DNA of 64,000 nt from Desmodus rotundus. Taxonomy: Eukaryota; Chordata; Mammalia; Chiroptera; Phyllostomidae. The notes below the pieces were generated by a model. The model had not been told where the DNA came from, made no database searches, and was given only the letters and a program-made list of their open reading frames with translations. A program made the translations under genes and the position numbers. This document shows positions 43,526 through 55,038 of the stretch, in pieces. The DNA lies in assembly GCF_022682495.2 (NCBI RefSeq), contig NC_071393.1:102661010-102725009 (forward strand). The letters are read 5' to 3'. Each line of letters opens with the position of its first letter. The stretch's first letter is position 1.

Positions 43526-45089
43526 GTTCAAATCAAACAGGTTCCCAAGCCCTTGTTATTTTTTCCCTTAGGGCCAAAAGAACAGCTCATCCATCCCTTG
43601 CCTATTGAATTTACCTTAATTCTCCATGGGCAAGAAAGGGGGAGGGGCGTCAATCTGACAACTCTGCGGACAATGCAGTCCATGGGATAGTCTTTCTCAC
43701 CATCAGATCTATGCTGAAAATGAGAGAATAGAAGGGTTCGCCTTGGTACTGGGAAGTTGTGCACATCCTACTCCCTCAAGGTGTCATAATACAATGAATT
43801 TGTTTTGAATCTGATTAAAACCCAGGAGTAAACAATGCATATTAACTGATCCATGCATTTTGGTGAATAATATATTTGAGTCCCTGTAATGATTTTTCTG
43901 AGCTAGCCAATAAAATGAGTAAACCCTGCATTATTTATCACTGGCCATCCAATGTAATGTTTAAGTCAACGGAACTGGTGTGCTTCCTGTGTCTCCTCAG
44001 GAAAAGTAGCAGGCTGATTTGGAAGAGATCAGGATACAGCGTCAGATTTTCCCTCTGACCCTTTCAAAACTCAGCGGAAGGGCCATCCACAGCTTTCCGT
44101 CTTCTTCCTCATCAGGTGAGTACACATGTGTACAAGGAAAGGTAGTAAGTATATCTGTAACCTTTGAAAGAAGACAATAGGCCAAAATTAAATCAAGTGT
44201 ATTTTTACCCCTCAGATGAGTCATTTTCCCCATGAGGTTAATTATCATTAATGACTTTAATTAAGGAGTCACATGAGGTATTTATCTTGGAAAATGTGGA
44301 TCCATGTGGTTTGCACTGTTGGATTTTGGCTCTCTGCTGTGATTGCGCTCTTTCAAAACACCCTATTAATGTTGAATCTCTTTGGTGCTATGTGCTAATG
44401 TTGCGATGCCTGGGGGCATATATTACAGTGGCATTGGCCAGGTTTAGCCTGGCATTTAACTAACTGTAGAGCTAGAATTATTCTTGTGCATTGCAGGCTT
44501 ACAAGTTGGAATTTCTAAGATAAATGAGTCAGTTGCATCTATTCTCTAGCAATTAACTGGTAATTGGGGCATTTAATCAGGATACTGACTTGAAGGGCGT
44601 GAGTCTGATTAGATGCTGTTGGCATGAAAACAAAGATTCAACTCCTGGTCCATCTCACTCATTTGTTATGTGTGCACCCTAAGTCTAGATCAAACACAAA
44701 TCTAGCTTGTCAATGAATATTTTACAAATAAATGGATACAAATTTAATTTATTTAGTTTTTTTAGATTTAATGTATCTAGAAGCCAATCTTCTATAGAAT
44801 ACTCAGGTCAACAATATTCATTCTACAATTAATTACGCATCGACTTGGTGCAAGGAAGTTGCTCATTGGTATGTAAACATGAATAAAAGAGCTGTTGAAT
44901 TCCAGGAAGCCTCGGTTGGCCTAAGTTTTACTCCAATCAGAGTATAAATCAAGGCAAATAACTGTACTTCAGTATCTTCTCTGTAAAATATCCACTATAC
45001 TTCGTGATCCATCATGAAAATGCAACAGACATATTTTTATGGTTCACGCAAAAATAATCAAGATTAAGCATATATTAGCAAAAGTCAGT
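43526..45089. other. Repeat-poor DNA with homeodomain-type site clusters
   Basis: No named repeat is recognised. At 44236-44265 the words TTAATTATC, ATTAATGAC and TTTAATTAA give at least five TAAT/ATTA cores in about 30 bases. A second group occurs at about 44551-44580 (CAATTAACTGGTAATTGG with TTTAATCAG after it). This resembles developmental enhancer DNA, but no conservation data are available. No coding exon is seen. Confidence 0.45.
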
Positions 45090-45250
45090 AGTTTAAGCCT
45101 GGCCATGTATTAGAGTCACCTGGCATGTTTTCAAACACACCATGATTCCTGAACCCCACCCTAGACCTGTTAGGTTAGAATATCTGGGCCTAAGACATTA
45201 GCATTTATTTATCAAGTAGCTTAGGTGATTTTAAATGTTAAGAAGTGTTA
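45090..45250 (+). mobile_element. MER5A-like hAT relic
   Basis: GCCTGGCCATGTATTAGAGT, CACCTGGCATGTTTTCAAAC, TGAACCCCACCCTAGACCTG and AAGTAGCTTAGGTGATTTTA follow MER5A order. Confidence 0.7.
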
Positions 45251-45424
45251 CTATAGGCAAAAAAACAAAAGCAAAAACAAGAACCCCCAAAACACTTTAA
45301 TAATATGGATACAGAGTTGTAGCAGGAAGATGGAGAACCTTAACAGTGTGTGAGGCCAGAGGAAAACAGGTGTGGGTGTAAAGGGGTGGGATGGAGGTTG
45401 GGGCACAGGAGCCATCCTCTAGTT

Positions 45425-45715
45425 AACTATTTGCTATACCACACAACTTAGTTGCTGAAAAACTTAGTGGCTTAAACTAACAACCATTTTATTATATCTC
45501 ACAATTTCATGGATTGTGAATTCAGAGAGGGCTTTCTTGGGCGACCTCTGGGTCCACGTCAACTGGGGTCACCTGTTGGTGTTTAGATGTCAGACGGGCT
45601 GGTCTGAAGGGCTCGAGACGGCTGGCTGAAGCTGGAAAGGGGGGGCTCCCCTGGGCACCGTCAACTGGAATGCCCCCAGGTGGCCTCTTCAGCACACACG
45701 TCTCAGATTAATCCG
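45425..45715 (-). mobile_element. MaLR-type LTR fragment, antisense
   Basis: CTTAGTGGCTTAAACTAACA, CATTTTATTATATCTCACAA, a GGTCACCTGTTGGTGTTTAG block and AGGTGGCCTCTTCAGCACAC resemble the antisense 3' half of older MLT1-like LTRs. The subfamily is uncertain. There are no internal genes. Confidence 0.55.
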
Positions 45716-45756
45716 TCTTGTTTCATGATGGACTCCTTATGTGGCCTTGCTGCCCA

Positions 45757-45826
45757 AAGTACGGCCACAGACCTGCAGTGTGGGCAGCATCACCTGGAGA
45801 CTTGTTAGGGAACGCAGGCATGGGGA
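45757..45826 (+). mobile_element. MER5A-like fragment
   Basis: GTACGGCCACAGACCTGCAG, GGCAGCATCACCTGGAGACT and TGTTAGGGAACGCAGG match the first part of MER5A. The rest is missing. Confidence 0.5.
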
Positions 45827-45929
45827 ACATCATCCCTGGACAGAAGGCAGCTCCGAGCCTAACCCTTGAGAAGATCAAACTGTTCCCAAGTAACTGTCCC
45901 AGAACGAGTCAGTCCAAAAATAGTTACAA

Positions 45930-47010
45930 GAATACAAAAATTTGGCACTCAGTAAAGTAGAATTCACAATGCTTTAGGACCCAGTAAAAAATTACCGGGT
46001 GTGCAAAGAAACACGAAAAAATGACCTATATGCAAAGAAAAATCACCCAATCAAATCCAACCCAGAAATAACACAGATAATAGGAGTCGTAGGTAAGGAG
46101 ATTATAATAGTTATTTTAAACTATATACATATGGTAGAGAATGTTGAAGAAAGATGCAGCATTCTTTTAGGAAAGCACCCAAATAGAACTTCCAGAGATG
46201 AAAACTATAATGTTTAAGGTGAAAACTACATGGAGTAAGATAATAGCAGATTAGACACTAACAAAGAAAAATTAGTAAATTTAAAGATATAGCAATTGAA
46301 ATCAACTGAGACCCAGGGAAAAAAAAACTAGAACAAAATACATAGAGCATCAGTGAACTGTGACCTAATATACATGTTGAGTACAAGGAGTGAATTTAAA
46401 AATGCATATATATGTGAAGAAAAGGACAAAATTTTTTCCAAATTTGGTACAAATTATAGTCCTACAGTTTCAAGAAGCCCAATAAACCCCAACACAAATA
46501 TATAAAAATGAAGAAAGCTACACAGAGAATATCATCATCAACTTGCTTAAAACTAATAATAAAGAGAAAATCTCAAAGTAGTGAGAGCAAAAAGACCCAC
46601 TATTTTCAGAAAACCAAAGACTAAAAATTACAGCAAATGTAATCACCAGGAACAGTGAAAGCCAGGAAACAGTAGGGCAACATTAGCACTAAAAGCACTA
46701 AAAATAAAAAACACACAATCTAGAATTCTATAGCCAGCACAAATATTTATCCAAACAATGGTAAAATAGAGACTTTCAAAGACAGAAAAGCCGGGACTGC
46801 CTCACCAGCAAGCCAGCGTGTCTGGAGACGTCAGAGGAAGTTCTGGCAGAAGAAAACCAGCACCAGAGGGAAATCTGATCCACACAAAAGCAGGAGGCAC
46901 ACCTGGAAATGCAACGATTTTCCCCTCCTTTTAACTCAAACAGCGTGCTGTGAGGTACATAACATCTGTAGAAAGACAATGTATGAAAACAGGAAATGCA
47001 CAAAGGAAGG
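45930..47010 (+). mobile_element. Old L1 5' part and ORF1 relic
   Basis: GACCCAGTAAAAAATTACCG, AAATAACACAGATAATAGGA, AATAGAACTTCCAGAGATGA, AACTATAATGTTTAAGGTGA, AGAAAATCTCAAAGTAGTGA, ATCTAGAATTCTATAGCCAG and AGGGAAATCTGATCCACACA run in the order of an old L1 5' region and ORF1. The coding frame is fully broken. ORF2 is missing and L1 3' UTR sequence follows at about 47100, so this copy has a large internal deletion or is two joined fragments. Confidence 0.75.
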
Positions 47011-47099
47011 CAACGCGAGGGTTTTGGTGTCAGGTTCTTATGCTACCTGTGAAGAGGTAGGATGTCACTCAACATGAGACTCAGGTGAGGAGAGCAGCA

Positions 47100-47275
47100 G
47101 GAGAGGCGGATTATGGAAGGACATGAGAAAACTTGGGGGGTGCGTGCCAGGCATGTTCATTATCTTGGCTGTGGGGAGAGTTTTATGGGAATGTAAATGT
47201 CAGAACGTCAACTTGTGTACTTTGTGCACAACTTGGTGTATGCCGATTATACAACAATAAAGTTGGAAGAAGAAG
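47100..47275 (+). mobile_element. Old L1 3' UTR end
   Basis: TTCATTATCTTGGCTGTGGG, GTCAGAACGTCAACTTGTGT, TGTATGCCGATTATACAACA and ATAAAGTTGGAAGAAGAAG are the end of an old L1 3' UTR. It lies in the same orientation as the ORF1 relic before it. Confidence 0.7.
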
Positions 47276-47429
47276 AAACGCGCACGAGAGACAGGATGGG
47301 CAAAAGCCGCTTTACAGTTGTTCGTATGGAAAATAATCCAGTAATCAATAAATAGTAACACAAGAATAAGCCCCGTGTCTCACATGCTCACAACTGTAAA
47401 CCTGCTTTTGCTCACCCTGTATAATTTCA

Positions 47430-48135
47430 GTCATCAGACTTGCAGAATTCAAAAGGTTCTTAACAATATCAAGTGTTGACAAGAATATGATTGTACACTG
47501 TGAAAGGGAGTATAAAATGTGTACAACCTCATCGGAAAGATAGTTAGCAATGTAAAGTTGAAGATGAACAAATCAACCTATCTTCAACTTTGTATTTCTA
47601 TTTTCAGGTAATTACCCTAAAAAACTCTGACACATGTGCGCTTTCTTTAAAACATGTGTAAAATATATTAATTGTGGTATTGGTTCCAGTAGTAAAAAAT
47701 TGGAAACAACTTGCATGCCCATCAATAGAAGAATAATACATATATTTACATGTTTATTATAATGTATTGATGTATTATAGAGCACTAGTAAGTTGTGGTG
47801 TCACCATATAATGAAATGCAATACAACGTTATTTTTCTAACATTCATATAAAAAGGGACCGCCTGAGGATCTTCAGACCTGGGATGGGGCTTGAGGTTTT
47901 CTGCCTTTTAAAGAAACCCCTGGTGATGCTGGTACTTCTTGTCCACGGTAACTTCGTGTAGCAAGACAGTACTGCATGAATGAACTAGATATATATGTAT
48001 CAACCTGGACAGGTCTAAAAAAATAGAGGAAAAAAGCAAGTTTCAGAAAGACTTGTACAGTACGATGGCTTTGGTGTCGAAGTTTAAAAAGACAAAGCAG
48101 TACCATACATTGCCCATGGATATGAATGGACATAA
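47430..48135 (+). mobile_element. Diverged L1 ORF2 end and 3' part, split by MER5A
   Basis: CAAGTGTTGACAAGAATATG, TGGTATTGGTTCCAGTAGTA, AAAAATTGGAAACAACTTGC, ATGCCCATCAATAGAAGAAT and, after an insert, ATGAACTAGATATATATGTA, GTATCAACCTGGACAGGTCT and TTGCCCATGGATATGAATGG match an old L1 3' end. It is heavily mutated. The block 47862-47962 is a separate MER5A insertion. Confidence 0.65.
47862..47962 (-). mobile_element. MER5A-like element inside L1, antisense
   Basis: The plus strand reads CGCCTGAGGATCTTCAGACC, GGGATGGGGCTTGAGGTTTT and CTGGTGATGCTGGTACTTCT, then GTCCACGGTAACTTCGTG, the reverse of MER5A. It interrupts the L1 and is therefore the younger of the two. Confidence 0.55.
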
Positions 48136-50605
48136 GGTTTTTTAAAAAAGATTAAAAACGTGGACATGGAGAAGGTGATTTTAGGTGTGGAGGAAAGGGA
48201 ATAGTGCTGGAGAAGAAAACAAAATCCTCCACTTTAACCAAAATATTGTATTTTGTTTATGTTTAACAAAATCAGAAGTAACATCTAAAACTAGCGTATT
48301 TTCCTTGTTGGATGTGTACACAAATGCCTTATAGGGTTCTGAGAACTTTGACATTGTAAGCTTATAAAAACAAAGATAAAAGGAGATTAATATCCAAATA
48401 TAATCTGTTATGCAGTTCGACTTCCATAATAATAATAGTGCTAGAAATCTGCACACCTAAGGCTGGAACGGCTGTGCTGCCTCTGGATTCTGGAGCCAGA
48501 GAGACTCACTGAAGCCTCACGGAATGAGGGAGAGTCTCCTTTGCTTATGCAGAACATCTCGGTAGAGACCCCAGCACCCTCCCCTTTTTTTGTGAACTTA
48601 GTTTCCGTAAGCAAATGTTACTTTGTAATGAGATTTTCTTTCTTTGGGCATCAGATTGTGCCTTCATGTAGCTGAAATGTGTGGGATAGATGTATATGGC
48701 TGATGCAGCTTGATTATAATGTAACATTTTCAATGTCAGTGGTAGTGCTGTGCTTAAAGTGTAAATGTGGAAACGGCGGCAGCCATGGTTTTGAAGGGAG
48801 TTATTGTCCTCTGGTTGACTGTGATGTGACAAGACGGCTCAGCCTTCATGAGTGGCTACTGTCTTTGAGAGACAGGACCACACTAGCCGGTCTCTGAAAG
48901 GAAGGTCTCAGGATGGTGTGAGGAATTAGGACAGTTGCCTACCCTCTGCTACTGTTATTACAGCTGCTGAGACCTTTAAACACCCCGGCTATGTGTCCCC
49001 GAGTGAACGATGAAGAGCCCAGCTTCCCAGGAAGCCACAGACCATCAGAACAGCCCCCTCCTTACTGTCAGATTGCACCGAGCCCTGCCTGAATCGATGA
49101 GAAAGTTTAGCCCTTTCATTTTCTATGAATCCATCCCTTTTCTCCCCACTCAGTCATGGGAGGACAGCAGGTCGCATGAAAGTGTGCTTGTGTTTGCTGT
49201 GTACTCTGAGTCTCTGCTTTTGTGTGGAGGAAAAAGGTGAGACTTCATTTCCAGGACTAAAACATGACCTTAACCATCCTGAGAGATTCAGATGGGTACA
49301 GGGGCCCCTGCAGCAATGATGAGTGAACCTCAAAATGTGATCTAGCCTGTCACTCACTCACACGGCCACTGTGATCAGTGTCAGGCCAAGCCAAAATTCC
49401 ACCATGGAGGGCCCTTGGCAGGTCCACAGAGTTGCCCCTCTGGGGCTGGAACTTGGCTCCTGTCCCTCTAGCACCTGTGGAGGTGGGCATCCACTGCACC
49501 CATTGTTTGGGAAATTGGAATAATGCCACTGTACCTGGAGGCCAGAGATCTTGTCGCTGTTTTGGCAGAGAGAGAAGAATGCTCTTCTGTATTTAGACCA
49601 GGCAGTGGGGTGGGAAAGAGAAGGAAGATTGTCGGTAAGGTTTATTGAGCCCCAAAGCACTTTGGTGCTTAATATACAGTTCATTCCGTTTCACACAACT
49701 AAGCCCTTTTCTGCCATGGCAAATGCTGCCACCTGGACCAGGTCAGGAAGATTCTGGAATCCACTGTTGGGCCATTCCTGCAATCACCTCTCCACTCTGG
49801 CTCCCTGGTCCCGTCTCCTCCTTCTCTGTGATAACTTCTCTCTGATGACTATTGTGCTCTGGCTCCTGTTGGGGCCAACCCAGTCCATCAGACGTGGCTG
49901 TGTGGTGTGATGCCCAGCAGTGTTCACCATTCAAGTCTTTTGTTTCCCCCAGGAGGCTTTCCGTCCCTGTGTAATTTAGTGTCTATAAAAGGAAATGTTA
50001 AGAGAAGGGGGCAGAGTCCAAATCTACTTACCAGGGGCTTCAAAGGCTCAGTTCCTGTCTAAGAGAGACTTCGTACTGCAAGCATATTGACTTCATTTGT
50101 CACGTGTTTCCATTTGATTTTCACATGACCTCTGTGACCTCGATGATATTATCCAGGTATGTCAGACTAGGCTCAGTGAATTCTAAGTGAAGCAGTAGGT
50201 TAGGGAAGAGAGGACTTAATTGGAGACAGTAAGGTGAGCTAAGGGTGGAAAGTGAAGGATTTAGAAAGTGACTGTGAAAAGTGGCATTTTAGGTTGTGAG
50301 TCTTTGGGGAAGGTCAATAGGTCAAGTGAAGAATTCGGAGATGAATGAGCTTGGTATACTTGGGACAGAGCTCATGGCAGGAAGGAGGAACTCAGGTAGG
50401 TGGAGTGAGTCTCCAGGAGCCTTCAAAGTCGGGTAGGTGTGGTAGGCCAGAGAAGTCCAGGGTAGGTTATTGAGCAAACACCGACAGATCTGCCTGGTAT
50501 AAAAATAACGTGGGGTGAAGTCAGGGTCGAGAGAGCGAGAGGACAGCAAGGATGTAGGGAGAATAGAAACTACTGCAGCGAATACCTGGCCTAAGGTTGA
50601 AACAC
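48136..50605. other. Long single-copy-looking stretch, no gene recognised
   Basis: No named repeat is trusted here. Open frames occur on both strands at 49010-49934 and none has a recognisable signature; the 119-codon frame at 49551-49910 is opposed by a 108-codon minus-strand frame upstream and is not supported. The 48230-48430 part is AT-rich and even in texture. Confidence 0.45.
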
Positions 50606-50820
50606 CTGAGTCACCCCCCTTCTTACTCTCTCTCCCTCCGCTGCCCACTCCCTTCCCCTTTTTTTTCCTCTTCCTCTTATTTTCCACTTATTTATAACTT
50701 TTCTATCTTTATTGGTTTTAATATTTTATGTAAAGCATTTCTCCCATTGGTAAAAGGGCCACTACCTATGCAAGAATAAGAACTTAACTAAGATTGCTTT
50801 ACAAGATTAAGCATTTTTAG
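50606..50820 (+). repeat. Direct repeat copy A (0.2 kb, diverged)
   Basis: A pyrimidine-rich lead (CTTACTCTCTCTCCCTCCGC) followed by TTCTATCTTTATTGG, TAAAGCATTTCTCCCATTGG, TAAAAGGGCCACTACCTATG and CAAGAATAAGAACTTAACTA. The same order of words occurs in copy B exactly 1600 bases on. The flanks before and after do not match. It is not a family I recognise. Confidence 0.8.
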
Positions 50821-51799
50821 GTGTTTCAAAGGAATAGCTCACAGTAACACATAGAGGATAATAGGATTGTGGGAGCCCAATGTGTTTTGGACCCTGCTAT
50901 GGTGGGACAGGTGGAAGGGAGAAACATTTTGGAGGAAAAGACAAATTCTCTTAAGGACATGCTGAACTTGAGGTGATGGAACAGTTTGAATCCAACAAAA
51001 GATAAATTGTTAAAGAATCTATTAATTTTACATTTGAACTTCAACTCCCGAGAAGAGCAATTTAAGGTTGAGTCGCTATATTATAAAGTAACCCTGCGGT
51101 GTTTAGGATTTTCCGCAGGTAGACCTGGGGGAAATGGCCTCAGGAGTTAGAGATAAGAGGAACAGGCAGCCGGGTAGCCTTCTGGACTGTGGGGTGATTC
51201 TGTGGAATGTCATTAAGACCAGAAGGCCATAGTGCCACCATGGCAAGAAGTAGCATATTCATTTCCTGTTCAGCTACATCACTTCATACTCAGAAGTATG
51301 CACACAGCGCATAAAGGGAGCAAGCATCTGACATCTCCCAATGTTGAAGGCTTTGCATATCATTCAGTAAAAACAGTTTAGCTAAAAATCCCCAAATTTT
51401 GATGGGAAACCTGGGCCAAAAGTTGAGTTGATTCAATAACGTAAAGAGGAAAATTGCTATGATAGTTACAATTGTGTTCTGGAAAACCATTTTAACTTGC
51501 TGGACAGGGTATACATTTTAGTATTGCAAAGCTAATCCTAGAGCTTCAGAAGTTTGAGTGGCTCTGTATCAGAGCGAGAAGAATCTGGAGTTTGGGGCTT
51601 GGACTGGGGATCATGTGGGTGTGAGGCGGGGAGGGGTCAGGGAATGGTGTTGGGAACACATCTGCATGGAGGCGCCAGTGTTAAACCTTCATGGAGGGGA
51701 GGCCAGCCAGGATGTCTAGGGTTCAATTTTAAGTTGCTTGAAATCTCGTACTATTAAGAGCACCTCCTCTCTGGAGTAGACAAAGATCTGTCAGATGGG
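50821..51799. other. Single-copy-looking DNA between the direct repeats
   Basis: Nothing named. A G-rich patch at about 51596-51650 has several runs of three or more G and might form a quadruplex. The minus-strand frames at 50826-51044 and 51290-51490 are Phe/Leu-rich and are not coding. Confidence 0.4.
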
Positions 51800-51920
51800 A
51801 CTGAAAAAGGATGAAGCACAACAGAAAAACTGATAAATTTGACTTCAAGATTAAAAACTTCTGCTCACCAAAAGCAGCATTAAGAAAATGACCAGAAAGC
51901 CACAGAATGGGGCCAGAGAT
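51800..51920 (+). mobile_element. Old L1 ORF2 fragment
   Basis: AACTGATAAATTTGACTTCA, AGATTAAAAACTTCTGCTCA, a CAGCATTAAGAAAATGACCA block and AAGCCACAGAATGGGG match a part of L1 ORF2 upstream of its 3' end. It is short, with no 3' UTR attached. Confidence 0.65.
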
Positions 51921-52217
51921 GTGGCCCTGCGGGAGATACAGAATAAGGGTTCAAGCCACACTGGCCTAGATCTTGAGAGGTGGTGATATCCCAGCTAGCA
52001 TGTGGGTTGCATATGAATAACCTTCCCCCAGGCCGTTCTGATAGGGCTCCCTGGGTTTGGATAAGCATTTGAAAACTTTGTATTAGAACTTGAAAATTTG
52101 TTTCGGATAAACTCGCAGTGTCACTGATGTTGTGCTCAACAAGGAGATCCAGTTACGACATAAATTCAGTCATTAGATTCTCCCCCCGCCCCCTGCCCTT
52201 TGTAAAGGCTTACACCA

Positions 52218-52420
52218 CCAGTACCCTCTCTCACTCTCCCTCCCTCCTCTGCCCGCCCCTCTTTCCCTTTCTTTTTCATCTTCCCCTTATGGATGTTTTC
52301 TACCTTTATTAACTTCAATATTATTTCACATAAAGCATTTCTCCTCTTGGTAAAAGGGCCACTAACTATGCAAGAATAAAAACTTAATTACGATGACTTT
52401 TACAACATTAATCATTTCTG
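52218..52420 (+). repeat. Direct repeat copy B (0.2 kb, diverged)
   Basis: CCTCTCTCACTCTCCCTCCC, then TTTTCTACCTTTATTAACTT, TAAAGCATTTCTCCTCTTGG, TAAAAGGGCCACTAACTATG and CAAGAATAAAAACTTAATTA. It matches copy A at 50606 over about 200 bases in the same orientation, with scattered substitutions and small indels. Confidence 0.8.
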
Positions 52421-53404
52421 ACCTCCTAAAAAGTGAAATTCGAACTGCAAACAATTGGTTTAAGTGGGGGCACCAATCAGACTGGATTGAATCCAGACTT
52501 TACGGAGTTATCACCTGAAAAAAAAAAAAAAACAAACCCCAGCCAACCAAAGAGCTATCTAATTTATGAATGAGAGCCTTGATTCCATTCACACAAAGGA
52601 CACAGCTGTCCTCATAGTGTCCTCCTGTTGCTACTTTTGCATTTGTAGTGTTTCGTAGTAAATACCAACAAGTGATGTTGCTCCAGGCCTGCACAAGTGC
52701 TGAGCAAACTCGCTGACACGTGCAGAAAAAGATGTGTTATTTTTGTGTTTCTTTTGTTCTCATTTTTCTAAAGTCTGAACTTGGTAAAACTAAAAACACA
52801 TAATCAATTTTGAGACAGACATAAAAATCTTCTGAAATTCTCTCCCTAGGGAGAACAAAAATAGGCAGTTTCCAATGCAAGAAATAACTGTGGTTACGAG
52901 GAACCTTTCACTCTCAGATTTTTTCCTCTCCATCCACTCCAGGGCTCCAAGAGCAGCTTACAATCATGGAGAGAAAACCTTTGAGAACTTGTTCTAAAGG
53001 GAGTTATTTTGGGGAAAGTGTAATTGAAAAAAAAATCATGGCTGGCTGGTTTAGAATTTGCCTTCCACAATGCACAAAGAATCCCTGTTATAAACCTCCC
53101 TTATACCAGGGAGGAGAACTGGTCTACTGGCAAATTTATTGAGGGATTTCTCAGCTTAAGTACTATTTGTCTGTGAAATCTTTTGCAGATGGTGAAATTA
53201 TTTTAGTCTGCTCTGATATCCTCCAGATTTGTTTAAAAAAGAAGAAAAAAATTGGACCAATGAGTTGTTAATAATGCCAGGATCTAATTAGATACACTAT
53301 CTAGATATTTTGCAAGAATCCATACTATTCAGATGATGTCAACAACTCTTGTTTAAAAATAAAAACAAAGATGTACCAAATAATCTAATGGTTTCTGGCA
53401 GTAA
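52421..53404. other. Single-copy-looking DNA with a poly-A run
   Basis: A 15-base A run (about 52517-52531) could be the end of an unrecognised retroposon, but no body or target duplication was found. Several AT-rich parts (52735-52830, 53190-53350) are without named repeats. No gene is recognised. Confidence 0.4.
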
Positions 53405-53522
53405 AGATGAAAAGAAAAGAAAAAAGAAGAAGAAAGAGGGAGGGAGGGAACAGAGAAGGGAAGAAGGAAGGAAGAAGGGAAGGGAGGACGGGAGGGAGGA
53501 AGGGAGGAAGCAAGGAAAGGAA
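53405..53522. repeat. Purine-rich GAAA/GGGA/GGAA microsatellite
   Basis: Plus-strand purine tract that passes from AAGA-type to GGGA and GGAA units. Frames across it give Lys/Glu/Gly/Arg repeats and are not genes. Such tracts can form triplex DNA and vary in length. Confidence 0.92.
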
Positions 53523-53994
53523 TGGAGCTTCCACTCACTTTGAAAAGAGAAATTTTACTGGAGAATGAAACCCATCCATCTGCTACCAGAAGCATCAGTT
53601 TTCAGCACATGGGTCACTGCTTCTGAACAGGATACCAGCTGTGTGCCATACATGCTGTTGACAAGGAAAGATTCTGCTCTGAAACCTCTGGTTGGTGTCA
53701 TATCACCAAAATCAACCAACCTGGAGGCCCAAGGGTGTCATTTGTCTTTAGAAACTAGATGAACCGAGGAGCAAAGGTGAACTCCTTAGCCCACGTGCTA
53801 ATCATGTTAAAGAAAGCACTTGACCCGCGCTCTCACATTCTCACTGGGGGCTTGATGACCACGGAATCCACAGTTGCTGAAACGCTGGGGTGACAATGAT
53901 GTAGAACATGTGGCGTGAGTACTCATTGCATTTTATTGCAAGCTCCTACAGGCTGGAGCTCACCTTTGTTCCCCCAGGGAGCACAGTAGTAACT
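53523..53994. other. Single-copy-looking DNA, no gene recognised
   Basis: The 53565-53762 frame has no protein signature. No named repeat. Confidence 0.4.
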
Positions 53995-54125
53995 AGAGTA
54001 CAAACAAGGATATTTGGGAGGGTAAGTAATGTGTTTTGTCAGATAAGTAGATAGAAGCAGAGCAGTATTTAAACCCAAGTCATCTGACTGCAGGTTCTTA
54101 ACCCCTATTCCACATTGCTTCCAAC
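53995..54125 (-). mobile_element. Possible MIR-group SINE relic, antisense
   Basis: CAGTATTTAAACCCAAGTCA, TCTGACTGCAGGTTCTTAAC and CCCTATTCCACATTGCTTCC resemble the antisense head of a MIR-group SINE. The core part is weak. Confidence 0.45.
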
Positions 54126-54833
54126 TGGACCGGGGGGAGGGCAGCACTAGGAATATTTATTATTGATTATTTCTGATTTTCAAAGTCTTTTTCCATGACC
54201 CATTAGTCAACTTCTCTTACTTTACCCCCATCTTCAAATGGTAGTGCAGGGAATGGCAAAGATGTTCCTGTGGATTAAGCAAAGAAAAATATAAATAAAT
54301 GTCAATCTACTTAATACCAGCAACTTTTCAATTCAACAAAAGCCTGAAGCTTTGAAAAACCATGTGAGGATGGAGGTGGAGGGGCAGGTGGAAGGAGCGG
54401 AAATGGGGCTGCCAAGATGCAGGTTTCAGGATGCATTTTTCTGTTCACCAAGGAACTCCTGGTTTGGTTTTATTCTACAGCTCTTCCGTGCTCTTTTAAT
54501 GTGGAGAAAGGAAGCTGTGAAGCAAAGAGCTGCAGAAAACTCCAAAGTGATCAGAAATCGCCATGAGCCTAAGAGCTTTTGGCCAATAGGAGGAAAGGAA
54601 AGAAGGTCATTATATATGCTCTTCCAAGCTCTTGGGGGAGACTCTGGTCTGTGTACCTGAATCCATTTGGCTAGTTCTCCAGGCCACAGAGTTGGATGAA
54701 TACAATGATGTGTTGGAATATGAACCATTGTGGAACTAACTGTGAAAAAAAAATCTTTTCTTTCTTATATCAGTATGTAATTCCAAACTCAAGGAAGCAT
54801 ACCAACTGTCTATTAGATATTCACAAAGGTAAA
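54126..54833. other. Single-copy-looking DNA, no gene recognised
   Basis: Open frames at 54352-54660 (plus) and 54426-54728 (minus) overlap at similar length, so neither is supported. No named repeat. The 20 bases 54814-54833 are the left target duplication of the next VES. Confidence 0.4.
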
Positions 54834-55018
54834 CAGCTCTGGCTGGTGTAGCTCAGTGGACTGAGCGAGGGCTGTGAACCAAAGGGTCACTGGTTTGATT
54901 CCCAGTCAGGGCACATGCCTGGGTTGCAGGCCAGGTCCCCAGTACAGGGTGCACAAGAGGCAACCACACATTCTCCCTCTCTTTCTCCTTCTCTTTCCCT
55001 CTGAAATCTTTAAAAAAA
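54834..55018 (+). mobile_element. VES SINE with perfect 20-bp target duplication
   Basis: The head is GCTCTGGCTGGTGTAGCTCA, then a GTGGACTGAGCGAGGGCTGT block, TTTGATTCCCAGTCAGGGCA, CATGCCTGGGTTGCAGGCCA, a CT-rich tract and AAATCTTTAAAAAAA. TAGATATTCACAAAGGTAAA flanks it on both sides (54814-54833 and 55019-55038) without a mismatch. The intact duplication makes it the youngest-looking insertion in the window. Confidence 0.96.
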
Positions 55019-55038
55019 TAGATATTCACAAAGGTAAA

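Noticed and set aside
52517..52531. Processed pseudogene tail at a 15-base A run
   Set aside because: No gene-like body upstream and no target duplication found.
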